Below are positions 1 through 6,570 of a stretch of 19,696 nucleotides of DNA, piece by piece; position 1 is the stretch's first letter; each line of letters begins with the position of its first letter. The notes under the pieces are model-generated. The model was not told the DNA's origin, made no database searches, and saw only the letters and a list, made by a program, of their open reading frames with translations. The position numbers and the translations under genes were made by a program. Source of the DNA: Fibrobacteraceae bacterium (GTDB lineage: Bacteria > Fibrobacterota > Fibrobacteria > Fibrobacterales > Fibrobacteraceae); assembly GCA_021443045.1 (NCBI GenBank), contig JABUUT010000052.1, forward strand, positions 19,025-38,720. The letters run 5' to 3'.

Positions 1-55
1 TGAGTGATGAGCTCAAGCCTCATACCTCTAGGAGGCAAAGCCTCCGAACCTGATT

Positions 56-94
56 GGTTGTCAGTGGTCAGTAGTCGGTTATCAGTGATTGGTA
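56..94 (+). repeat. Degenerate 7-bp repeat array, left arm of composite intergenic element
   Basis: Five consecutive heptamers (GGTTGTC, AGTGGTC, AGTAGTC, GGTTATC, AGTGATT) are followed by GGTA. The same heptamer type, ending in GGTA or GGTG and followed by a short linker with TGGAYATTC and then a TGGATCC hairpin, recurs at 9358-9403 (inverted) and 19437-19496. The array is non-coding; the short open frame crossing it is made of repeat sequence. Function is unknown. Confidence 0.75.
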
Positions 95-111
95 TTTATA
101 TGGACATTCTG

Positions 112-284
112 TGGATCCTTCAGGGCTATGCCCTTCAGGATGACAAGGCCTTAACCATTAATAATCGATATCACATTCCCTGGATCCTTCACGGTGTGTG
201 CCGTTCAGGATGACAAGGCCTTAACCATTAATAATCGATACCACATTCTCTGGATCCTTCACGGCGTATGCCGTTCAGGATGAC
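112..284 (+). repeat. Three tandem hairpin repeats (69-70 bp period)
   Basis: Three copies start with TGGATCCTTCA at 112, 181 and 251. Each core folds as a hairpin (115-141, 184-211, 254-281): outer stem ATCCT/AGGAT, a TC/TC internal loop, then an inner stem of about five pairs around a 3-4 nt loop. The first two copies are joined by nearly identical spacers containing TTAACCATTAATAATCGATA; the third is truncated after TGACA. The inner stem begins A-T, G-C in copy 1 but A-T, C-G in copies 2 and 3, a compensatory change. The cluster lies just past the 3' end of the dehydroquinate dehydratase gene, with no T-tract, so it is not a standard intrinsic terminator. Confidence 0.8.
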
Positions 285-291
285 ACATTTC

Positions 292-1023
292 TTATTTCTT
301 GTTCATTTTGGAACGCATTTCCAATACATTCATTTGGCCGGGGGCTACCGTTTTTTCGATGGCTCCATAGGTAAGGTTGGCACCTGCATTTAAAGAGTTT
401 ATTCGAGATGTCTTTCCTGCTTCTCCCATGCCGAAGGCGGCAAAGTACTTAAATTGGGAAGCGTATTTTTGAATAAACTGGTAGAGCCTCTGGTTATCGC
501 TTTCACAGTGGCTCATGGCCGCAATTTTTAGCCCTTGGGCCTGGATGTTTAATAATTTATCTGCAAAAAGGTTCAGTTCTTTTGTGGAGGGAACTTCCTT
601 AAAGTTATGCTTGGATATAATGATGGTGGAACGGCCTTTTGCAATTTGTTTTAAATCTTCGTAGTCTTCAAGGAAGTCCTCCTCAAGGTCGATGATTTCG
701 GGAATGTTGCTGCAAAGGCTGCCAGAGGAATCTTTTGGGTTGGCGCCCGCAGCGTCAAAAATATTCTTCCACAGTTGCAGACGCTGCCCGGCACGTTCCG
801 TTGGAAAAGTGCCGCCATCGCTTTTTAAACGGATGGTGCCGATTTGCATAGCGTGGGGTGCCAATCCCCGAATTTTGCTGGACAGACTCTTCCACTGGGG
901 TTCCTCAAAAAAATCGTAGCGGATTTCCAGAATGTCACAGACTTTTACACCCTCCGGCATGGCCCCAGATAGAACTTTGGGGCTCACAAGGCCCACCAAT
1001 TTTTTTGAATTCCCGTTTTGCAT
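292..1023 (-). CDS. aroD: 3-dehydroquinate dehydratase, type I
   Basis: The 243-residue protein carries the landmarks of class I dehydroquinase, which dehydrates 3-dehydroquinate to 3-dehydroshikimate through a Schiff base in the cytoplasmic shikimate pathway. Visible motifs are EIRYDFF (33-39), TIRLKSDGG (63-71), IDLEEDF (111-117), the catalytic His in SKHNF (His139), the Schiff-base Lys in LKIAAM (Lys166), and the C-terminal FGMGEAGKTSRI and LTYGAI...APGQ segments that bind the substrate carboxylate. The length fits the family. The start ATG at 1023 has no obvious Shine-Dalgarno sequence. It is transcribed away from clpP across a 74-bp gap, so the two share a promoter region; no other shikimate gene is in the window. 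The identification rests on motifs and both catalytic residues are present. Confidence 0.9.
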   Translation of the reverse strand: MQNGNSKKLVGLVSPKVLSGAMPEGVKVCDILEIRYDFFEEPQWKSLSSKIRGLAPHAMQIGTIRLKSDGGTFPTERAGQRLQLWKNIFDAAGANPKDSSGSLCSNIPEIIDLEEDFLEDYEDLKQIAKGRSTIIISKHNFKEVPSTKELNLFADKLLNIQAQGLKIAAMSHCESDNQRLYQFIQKYASQFKYFAAFGMGEAGKTSRINSLNAGANLTYGAIEKTVAPGQMNVLEMRSKMNKK

Positions 1024-1097
1024 GGGTAAAAGATACCAAATTACATTAACCCCATTTGAATTTTCTAAATTAATAGGGAACGAATAAAGGATACTTT

Positions 1098-1679
1098 ATG
1101 GCAGAAAAGAAAGAAACTAAAGAAGAAAAAACTCCAGATTTTATGAAAAGAGCCGAAGAATACCTGGCTTCCAAACGCCGTGTTTTTCTTTGGGGCCCAG
1201 TGGATGACGATAGCGCCCACGCCATTGTGGAACAACTTCTGTATCTCGATTCCTTGAATCATGAAGACATTGTGTTTTTTATAAACAGCCCCGGTGGTGT
1301 TATTAGCAGCGGTCTTGCCATTTATGATTGCATGAATGCCATTAAGAGCGATGTGATTACCGTGTGCTGCGGTCAGGCCGCTTCTATGGGAGCGGTGCTT
1401 TTAACTGCAGGCACTAAGGGCAAGCGGTTTGCTTGGCCTAACGCCCGCATCATGATCCACCAACCTCTGATTCATGGCGAAATTGTGGCGCCTGCTTCCG
1501 ACATTCAGATTCAGGCCGAAGAAATGCTCCGCATTCGTGGTATTACGGGAAAAATTTTGGCCGAGGGTTCGGGCAAAACCATAGAGCAGATTGACCAGGA
1601 TACCGAACGGGACAATTTTATGAGTGCCGACGAGGCTGTGTCTTACGGCCTTATTGACAAAGTAGAGAGCTACACCTAA
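1098..1679 (+). CDS. clpP: ClpP-family ATP-dependent protease proteolytic subunit
   Basis: The 193-residue protein is a ClpP-type serine protease, which forms tetradecameric chambers fed by a Clp ATPase and degrades unfolded or tagged proteins in the cytoplasm. The triad is complete: Ser96 in GQAASMG, His121 in MIHQP and Asp172 in DTERDNF; INSPGG (62-67) forms the oxyanion strand. The N-terminus is unusual: a charged Lys/Glu stretch runs straight into a helix and RRVFLWGPV, without the P-x-V-I/V-E segment and axial loop of canonical ClpP. That resembles secondary ClpP paralogues such as chlamydial ClpP1. No tig or clpX lies next to it; instead ftsY follows after one nucleotide. It heads the operon that runs to 5044. 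Family membership is certain, the exact paralogue type is inferred. Confidence 0.93.
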   Translation: MAEKKETKEEKTPDFMKRAEEYLASKRRVFLWGPVDDDSAHAIVEQLLYLDSLNHEDIVFFINSPGGVISSGLAIYDCMNAIKSDVITVCCGQAASMGAVLLTAGTKGKRFAWPNARIMIHQPLIHGEIVAPASDIQIQAEEMLRIRGITGKILAEGSGKTIEQIDQDTERDNFMSADEAVSYGLIDKVESYT

Positions 1680-1680
1680 T

Positions 1681-2604
1681 ATGGGTTTATTTTCGGCAAT
1701 AAAGAGCGGCCTTGCCAAAACCCGCGACGCCTTGATGGGCGAATTGAGAGGCATTGTTGGTGCCGGCGAAATAACCGACGACACCTTGGAAGAGTTGGAA
1801 GAACATCTCATTAAGGCCGATGTGGGTGTTGATGCCGCCTTTCTTTTAACCGATGCTCTTCGCGAAAATGCTTTGGGCAAGTCCTTGACCACAGAGCAAG
1901 TGCTTGCCATTATGAGAAACGAGGCGGAGCGTTTGCTCAAGGACCCTCCCCCCTTTGAATTGAAGGGCAGGCCTCATGTGGTGCTTGTCATTGGGGTAAA
2001 CGGCGCTGGTAAAACCACCACTATTGGTAAGCTGGCAGCCAAACTGATAGGCGAAGGTAAAAAGGTGATGATTGCTGCCTGCGATACCTTCCGTGCTGCG
2101 GCCATTGACCAGTTGGAAACATGGGCTCTGCGTTCTGGTGCGGAGTTTGTAAAACACCAGGAAGGCGCCGACCCGGCTTCTGTGGCCTACGATGCTTGTG
2201 AAGCGGCGGTGGCCCGCGGTTGTGATGTGGTTTTGGTAGACACTGCAGGCCGTCTGCACAACAAAGATTACCTAATGGAAGAACTGAAGAAAATTGTTCG
2301 GGTAATGAAAAAGGTGAACCCGGAATTTCCTCAGGACTTGTGGTTGGTTATTGATGGGAATACGGGCCAGAATACCATTAACCAAACGAAAATTTTTAAC
2401 CAAAGTTTTCCTCTGACAGGCCTTGTGGTAACTAAGCTGGATGGAACAGCTCGGGGTGGTGCGGTGCTTACCATTGCAAGCTCCCTGCAGATTCCTATTC
2501 GCTTTATTGGCGTAGGCGAACAGATTGACCAGCTTGTTCCCTTTAACAAGGCAGAGTATGTGGAAGGTTTGTTTGAAGACGCCTTAGAAGAAGGGGCTCG
2601 TTAA
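1681..2604 (+). CDS. ftsY: Signal recognition particle receptor FtsY
   Basis: This is the SRP receptor GTPase, which docks ribosome-SRP complexes at the inner membrane for co-translational insertion. The 307-residue protein has a helical N domain (about 1-95) and a G domain with P-loop GVNGAGKT (105-112), the insertion-box start DTFRAAA (135-141), DTAGR (187-191), TKLDG (251-255) and GVGEQIDQL (277-285). It lacks the long acidic A domain of E. coli FtsY and begins directly with a short amphipathic stretch (MGLFSAIKSGL), which is common in compact FtsY proteins. The start lies one base past the clpP stop and the next gene starts one base past its own stop, so translation is probably coupled within the operon. 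Confidence 0.95.
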   Translation: MGLFSAIKSGLAKTRDALMGELRGIVGAGEITDDTLEELEEHLIKADVGVDAAFLLTDALRENALGKSLTTEQVLAIMRNEAERLLKDPPPFELKGRPHVVLVIGVNGAGKTTTIGKLAAKLIGEGKKVMIAACDTFRAAAIDQLETWALRSGAEFVKHQEGADPASVAYDACEAAVARGCDVVLVDTAGRLHNKDYLMEELKKIVRVMKKVNPEFPQDLWLVIDGNTGQNTINQTKIFNQSFPLTGLVVTKLDGTARGGAVLTIASSLQIPIRFIGVGEQIDQLVPFNKAEYVEGLFEDALEEGAR

Positions 2605-2605
2605 A

Positions 2606-2932
2606 ATGTTTCGGAGCTTGGCGTCTTTGGTAACCTGGGCTTTGCCGGTGGTGGCGTTGCTGTTGGGTTGTTCCAAAGAGCCTAAGCCTGTTGATATTCG
2701 TTTTCTCGACACCTATATTGATCTTCGTGAGGTGGAACTGCGGTTGGGTGGAAATACTACTGCGGCCCAAATGGAACGGGGTGCAGTTCTTAAAAAGAGG
2801 GGATACACTCTTGAAGGCTTTATGAAGGAAGCCAACGAAATAATGAGCGATCCGGAACGCTGGGTTCCTTTTCAAAAGGCGGTGGTGGAACGCATTGATA
2901 CCTTGGTCACTGTAAAGAAGGGGGCGGAGTGA
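2606..2932 (+). CDS. Small putative lipoprotein of unknown function
   Basis: The 108-residue product has a signal peptide with a lipobox (LLGC, Cys22 followed by Ser), so it is predicted to be lipidated and attached to a membrane facing the periplasm. The mature part of about 87 residues is helical and charged, with a segment like KKRGYTLEGFMKEANEIMSD that loosely recalls the DUF4296 type of small lipoprotein; that similarity is only an impression. There is no catalytic motif. It sits between ftsY and the thioredoxin-like gene, one base after ftsY, with AAGGGG about 10 nt before the ATG, and its stop overlaps the next start as TGATG. An envelope role is inferred from lipidation and context. 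Confidence 0.8.
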   Translation: MFRSLASLVTWALPVVALLLGCSKEPKPVDIRFLDTYIDLREVELRLGGNTTAAQMERGAVLKKRGYTLEGFMKEANEIMSDPERWVPFQKAVVERIDTLVTVKKGAE

Positions 2933-3405
2933 TGAGCCGGATTTTTGTGGCTTTGGCTGCCGTTCTTTTGTGCGCCTCTTTAGGTTGGTCTGCCAAGATG
3001 GCTCCGTCTGAGGTGCGGTGGATGGACTATTCCAAGGCTTTGGATACAGCCAAGGTAACGCCAAAATTGATTTTGGTCAGTTTGTATGCGGATTGGTGCA
3101 TTCCCTGCCTGGTGATGGAAAAAACGGTGTACTCCGATGCCTCTGTTGTGGGGCTTTTAAATTCCCGTTTTTACCCGGTGCGTTTGAATGCGGAATCTCA
3201 AGATTCTATAATTTGTGATGGCCATAAAAAAACGGTAAATAGGTGCTTCTTTGATGTTTGGGAACTCAATGCCCTGCCAGCATTTGTTTTAGTGGCGCCT
3301 AAGGGAATGTCCATACTCACTGTGGTAGATTCCATGTCGCCCGATGAGATGCAACTTTTGCTTTACCAGTTTATAGAAAAACAAAAGGAGTGGTTTGAAC
3401 GATGA
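2932..3405 (+). CDS. Exported thioredoxin-like protein
   Basis: The 157-residue protein has an N-terminal signal peptide (about 1-21, ending GWSA) and a thioredoxin-like fold of the Thioredoxin_7/DUF255-like type. It contains the redox motif WCIPC (Cys56, Cys59) and the cis-proline loop ALPAF (Pro116). It would act in the periplasm as a thiol-disulfide reductase or oxidase on unknown partners. Two further cysteines (95 and 105) bracket a basic insertion before the cis-Pro strand and are not part of the usual fold. The ATG at 2932 overlaps the lipoprotein stop; a GTG three bases upstream is an alternative start. The 3' end overlaps the glycosyltransferase start by 4 bp (ATGA). Domain type is clear; substrate is unknown. 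Confidence 0.85.
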   Translation: MSRIFVALAAVLLCASLGWSAKMAPSEVRWMDYSKALDTAKVTPKLILVSLYADWCIPCLVMEKTVYSDASVVGLLNSRFYPVRLNAESQDSIICDGHKKTVNRCFFDVWELNALPAFVLVAPKGMSILTVVDSMSPDEMQLLLYQFIEKQKEWFER

Positions 3406-4562
3406 GTGCTGAATTTCTTTTTTATGTGCAGCTAGTATTCTGGATTCTGCTATTTCTTTTTATCCACTGTTACTTGCTTTTCCCTGTTTCGTTACCATTT
3501 GTAAGCGAACTTTTTAAACGTCGCAACAAGGTGGAAAAAGGTGATGCGGAATTACCTACTGTTTCTATTTTAATTTCGGCCTACAACGAAGAAGGAGTGA
3601 TTGAAAAGAAGATTCATAATCTTTTGGAAATTGACTACCCCAAAGACAAGTTGGAAATACTGATAGGGGATGATGGCTCTGTTGACCGTACTGCCGAAAT
3701 TGTGGCTGGCTATGGCGACAAGGGAATTACCTTGGTAAAAGCCCCCAAGAATGCAGGCAAGGCTGCCATGCTAAACCGGTTGCACAAAGTGGCAAAGAAC
3801 GAAATACTTCTTCTCTGTGATGCCAATACCATGTTTTTCCCCAATGTGGTTCGCAAATTGGTGAATCCTTTTCAGGACAAGAAAATTGGCTGTACCTGTG
3901 GGCACTTGATTCTTTCGGATAAAAGTGGAAGTGTTCTGGGGCGCGGTGAAAGTTCTTATTGGGATTTGGAATCGGAAATAAAAAAGTTTGAAGGTGTTCT
4001 GGACCGGCTTGTGGGCGGAAACGGCGCTCTTTATGCCATTCGAAAAAGCCTTTATACGGAACTTCCTGTGCGCAAAAGCGTGATGGACGACTTTTTTATT
4101 ACCACCAAGATTTTGCAAAAGGGGTACTACTGCACCTTTGTTACTAGTGCCATTGGCACTGAACAGACATCGAAGGAATCCATTGGGGAATATAGAAGAA
4201 AGGTTCGCATTGGGCGTGCTAACTTTAACTACCTGTTGTCCTATTTACCTTTGTTGAATCCGTTGCGCCCAGTGCTTGCATACTTGTTCTTTTCCCATAA
4301 AATTTTGCGGTGGTTTTCACCCCATATTATGATACTTTTGTTTATTGCCAATGCACTGCTTTTAACCAGCGGCGTTGTTTACCAGGTTTCCTTTGCCTGC
4401 TATTGTCTGGTGCTTCTGCTTTGCGTTACCAAGGTGGTTCCTAGTGCTTACTACTTCTTAACGATGAATGCGGCGTTAATGAAGGGTTTTATTCTTTCCT
4501 TTGCTCCAGAAAAAGGTGGCGGCTGGGCCCGTGAAGCCCGCAGCGACGAAGAAACTGCCTAA
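3402..4562 (+). CDS. Membrane-bound family 2 glycosyltransferase
   Basis: The 386-residue protein is a GT2 enzyme of the processive type related to cellulose, N-acetylglucosamine and hyaluronan synthases. A transmembrane segment (about 5-30) precedes a GT-A domain with ISAYNEEG (59-65), nucleotide-binding DDGS (90-93), a DXD-like DAN (140-142), GGNGALYA (205-212), the acidic acceptor motif MDDFF (228-232), and RRKVRIGR (265-272) in place of a Q/RxxRW motif. Two to three C-terminal membrane segments span about 287-367. It would transfer a sugar from a nucleotide donor at the cytoplasmic face of the inner membrane; donor and acceptor cannot be read from the sequence. AAGGAG lies 11 nt before the start, and the gene overlaps the thioredoxin-like gene by 4 bp. 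Its presence in a clpP-ftsY operon is unusual. Confidence 0.88.
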   Translation: MSAEFLFYVQLVFWILLFLFIHCYLLFPVSLPFVSELFKRRNKVEKGDAELPTVSILISAYNEEGVIEKKIHNLLEIDYPKDKLEILIGDDGSVDRTAEIVAGYGDKGITLVKAPKNAGKAAMLNRLHKVAKNEILLLCDANTMFFPNVVRKLVNPFQDKKIGCTCGHLILSDKSGSVLGRGESSYWDLESEIKKFEGVLDRLVGGNGALYAIRKSLYTELPVRKSVMDDFFITTKILQKGYYCTFVTSAIGTEQTSKESIGEYRRKVRIGRANFNYLLSYLPLLNPLRPVLAYLFFSHKILRWFSPHIMILLFIANALLLTSGVVYQVSFACYCLVLLLCVTKVVPSAYYFLTMNAALMKGFILSFAPEKGGGWAREARSDEETA

Positions 4563-4582
4563 TAACCATAGAGGATATTTGC

Positions 4583-5044
4583 ATGAGAAAACTGGCTCTG
4601 ATTTTGTTTGCGGCAACAATGCTTTTTACCCCTACTCCATCACGGGCTTTTACCATGGATGCTCAAGGTGGCATTGTTAATCCTGTAAATGACATTATGC
4701 AGTTCAACATGAGCTTTTATGGCCATTTGTGGTATCCCATAGACCAGATGCTGTTTGTGGGCCTTGGGGGTGGCTATCAAGAAATTGATAATGTAGGTGG
4801 TATTCCCGTTTCGGGTAGCGTATGGGTTCGGCTTCCCATTGGTAGCCAAATTTTGCCTGTGGGCACAGGAGATTTTGGATACATGTTTGGAGATAATGGG
4901 CAAATGTTTTGGCGGGCCGGCGGCGGTTTTGACATAAAGAACGGAGACTATTCCTCCGTATTGCTCATGGGCGGTTACCAGTTCTTAAATGACGATGGTC
5001 GCGGCTACGTGTATTTGCACGCCGGCATTTTAATCGAAATATAA
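4583..5044 (+). CDS. Small exported beta-rich protein, unknown
   Basis: The 153-residue protein begins with a clear signal peptide (cleavage after SRA, residue 22). The mature part alternates short hydrophobic and polar strands rich in Gly, Tyr, Phe and Trp, and closes on YVYLHAGILIEI, as small outer-membrane beta-barrels do. No named family is recognised. AGAGGA stands 7 nt before the ATG, and the 20-nt gap from the glycosyltransferase makes it the likely last gene of the operon. It converges with the GH5 gene with only 22 bp between the stop codons and no visible terminator. An outer-membrane location is inferred. Confidence 0.75.
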   Translation: MRKLALILFAATMLFTPTPSRAFTMDAQGGIVNPVNDIMQFNMSFYGHLWYPIDQMLFVGLGGGYQEIDNVGGIPVSGSVWVRLPIGSQILPVGTGDFGYMFGDNGQMFWRAGGGFDIKNGDYSSVLLMGGYQFLNDDGRGYVYLHAGILIEI

Positions 5045-5066
5045 AAGAACCAAATATAAGAGAACC

Positions 5067-6140
5067 TCATCCGTTGGCAATCATGCCCATTAATTCAGAA
5101 TCCAAACGATCTGGATTGTTGTATTGAGGTAGATCGTTGTGCAGACTTTCGCCTTTCGAAATTAAACCAAAGTCCAGGTTCTTGTAGTTCCAGTAGCTAT
5201 AGCCAACATCCGCTTCTCGGAGAATGTCCAAAAAGTCTCGCATCCAGGCTATTTGGTACTGGCGGGCCACTTGAACATACACGCCAAATTCGTTGCAGGC
5301 CACTGGCAAATCATACTTGGCGCGAAAATCCAGGGCGTTTTGAATGGAAGCCTGAAGGCGGTCTTTATCCCATTTGCCAAATTCAACGTCGAGCCGTGTG
5401 GTGCTCCCTTGTTCGGGGGCGGCGTAGTCACCTGGCCAAGGCCGCTTTATTTTAAAGAATGGGTCGCTAATCCATGCGGCTCCCTGGTGTGTGAATGTCA
5501 CTGGGGTGTAGGTATGGAAACTGTAAATAACATTGTCGTCATCTACAGGAGTTAGCTTGTCAAATTCTCGGGGGCTGTTCCACTTGTTGCTGCCAATAAC
5601 AATGGTGTTCTTTGGAGCGTGCTTGCGGATGGACCAAAAGAGTTCGTCTTTTACCTTATCCCACACCAGGGAATCTTGACCGGCAGGCTCGTTTAGAAGC
5701 TCCATCATAATGCGGTTGTCACCGGCATAGCGTTCGGCCATGAATGCCCACACATCGCAGGCTCCCTTGCGGGCGGCAGGGTCTGTAAAGAAGGGTTGTT
5801 CTACGGAGCATCCCAAGTGAAAGTCGTGGCCAGGGCACTTGTGCAAATCTAGAATAACATCCAGGTCGGCTTCTTGAATTTCTTTAAGGGCCTTGTCTAG
5901 GAGGAGGAACACTTCTTCTTTGGGCTTTAAAGTGTCGGTTTCGAATAAATTAAAATAGTCCACCGGGAGGCGCACATGGTTGAACCCCGCCTGGCGGATG
6001 CGGCTAAAATCCTTTACTTCAAGAAAGGTTCGGATATGCTCCAGAACGCCTGGAAAACCTTCTGGATCCTTTTCTTGAATGCAATCTACCTGACTAAACC
6101 AGCCACCTAAATTAACGCCACGCAGCCTTTCTTTTTTCAT
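5067..6140 (-). CDS. Glycoside hydrolase family 5 glucanase, no signal peptide
   Basis: The 357-residue protein is a single GH5 TIM-barrel domain that would hydrolyse beta-linked glucans or oligosaccharides with retention of configuration. It opens with LRGVNLGGWF (6-15), followed by HVRLPVDY (55-62), DLHKCPG (98-104), the acid/base Glu151 in LLNEPAG, the HTY pair (209-211), the nucleophile Glu284 in CNEFGVY and the substrate-stacking YSYWNYK (315-320). No signal peptide, lipobox, carbohydrate-binding module or basic C-terminal tail is present, and no upstream in-frame start would add one. The enzyme should therefore stay in the cytoplasm and act on imported oligosaccharides, or leave by another route. 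GH5 subfamily and substrate are not determined. It lies 52 bp downstream of the 96-residue gene on the same strand. Confidence 0.9.
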   Translation of the reverse strand: MKKERLRGVNLGGWFSQVDCIQEKDPEGFPGVLEHIRTFLEVKDFSRIRQAGFNHVRLPVDYFNLFETDTLKPKEEVFLLLDKALKEIQEADLDVILDLHKCPGHDFHLGCSVEQPFFTDPAARKGACDVWAFMAERYAGDNRIMMELLNEPAGQDSLVWDKVKDELFWSIRKHAPKNTIVIGSNKWNSPREFDKLTPVDDDNVIYSFHTYTPVTFTHQGAAWISDPFFKIKRPWPGDYAAPEQGSTTRLDVEFGKWDKDRLQASIQNALDFRAKYDLPVACNEFGVYVQVARQYQIAWMRDFLDILREADVGYSYWNYKNLDFGLISKGESLHNDLPQYNNPDRLDSELMGMIANG

Positions 6141-6163
6141 AAAATCATCCCATCCATCGGTAG

Positions 6164-6187
6164 AGGACGGCCCTAAAAAACCGTCCT
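6164..6187. other. Hairpin between the 96-residue gene and the GH5 gene
   Basis: A perfect 7-bp inverted repeat AGGACGG (6164-6170) and CCGTCCT (6181-6187) encloses a 10-nt loop containing six A on the plus strand. A GTTTTTT run follows on the plus strand, which is the pattern of an intrinsic terminator for rightward transcription, although no plus-strand gene lies just upstream. On the minus strand the hairpin falls between two co-directional genes and has no T-tract after it, so it could be an attenuator or a processing site. Confidence 0.5.
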
Positions 6188-6192
6188 GTTTT

Positions 6193-6483
6193 TTAGTCGC
6201 TCGTAATATTCAGATCTTCTTCTGCAATATTCAAGCCCATAATCACTTCCATGTCATCTGGAAGGTCATGGAAGTCCACTACTAAACCAACTTTCTTTTC
6301 TTCGTCCTTTTGTTTTTCAAAATGGACTACATCGAAGATTTTCATTTTAACTACAGCTTCCTGTGTCACTGGAATTTCCAGGGTCATTCCCTTAACGATA
6401 GGCCCTTCGATAATCTTTCCTTTAAACACCAAGCTGGTCTGGTCTTCACCAAGGGAAGTTTTTTTTACGTGAAATACAGCCAT
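6193..6483 (-). CDS. Conserved-looking 96-residue protein, unknown
   Basis: The 96-residue protein is acidic, soluble and has no signal peptide. Its pattern (VFKGKIIEGPIVKGMTLEIP, then a Lys/Glu-rich middle, then LPDDMEVIMGLNIAEEDLNI) resembles the small beta-barrel domain II of translation GTPases, where a G-x-I-x-x-G strand pair is followed by an exit strand. That resemblance is an inference from strand pattern, not a family match. AAGGA lies 4 nt upstream of the ATG, supporting the start. The gene is divergent from the mqnA-like gene across 87 bp and is followed by the GH5 gene on the same strand with a hairpin between them. Confidence 0.7.
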   Translation of the reverse strand: MAVFHVKKTSLGEDQTSLVFKGKIIEGPIVKGMTLEIPVTQEAVVKMKIFDVVHFEKQKDEEKKVGLVVDFHDLPDDMEVIMGLNIAEEDLNITSD

Positions 6484-6570
6484 TATTCCTTAGCCATTAT
6501 TTTTTTGTTTTTCGTTCATTTTTCCATATGGCTCGCAAATTAGCCACTGGGTAAAAATTAACTTTTTTAC

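Noticed and set aside
4..213. A 69-codon open frame at the left edge
   Set aside because: It is composed of the heptamer array and hairpin repeats, and codon content follows the repeat, not a protein.
112..284. Tandem hairpins considered as a CRISPR array or tRNA-like element
   Set aside because: There are only three copies, the spacers are nearly identical to each other, there is no cas gene, and the fold is a single hairpin without a cloverleaf.
1401..1940. A 179-codon minus-strand frame across the clpP-ftsY junction
   Set aside because: It is antisense to the catalytic parts of two conserved genes and has no domain of its own.
2942..3000. Lipoprotein signal in the thioredoxin-like protein (Cys14 in VLLC)
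   Set aside because: The residue before Cys is Leu, which does not fit a lipobox; a standard cleavage after GWSA is more likely.
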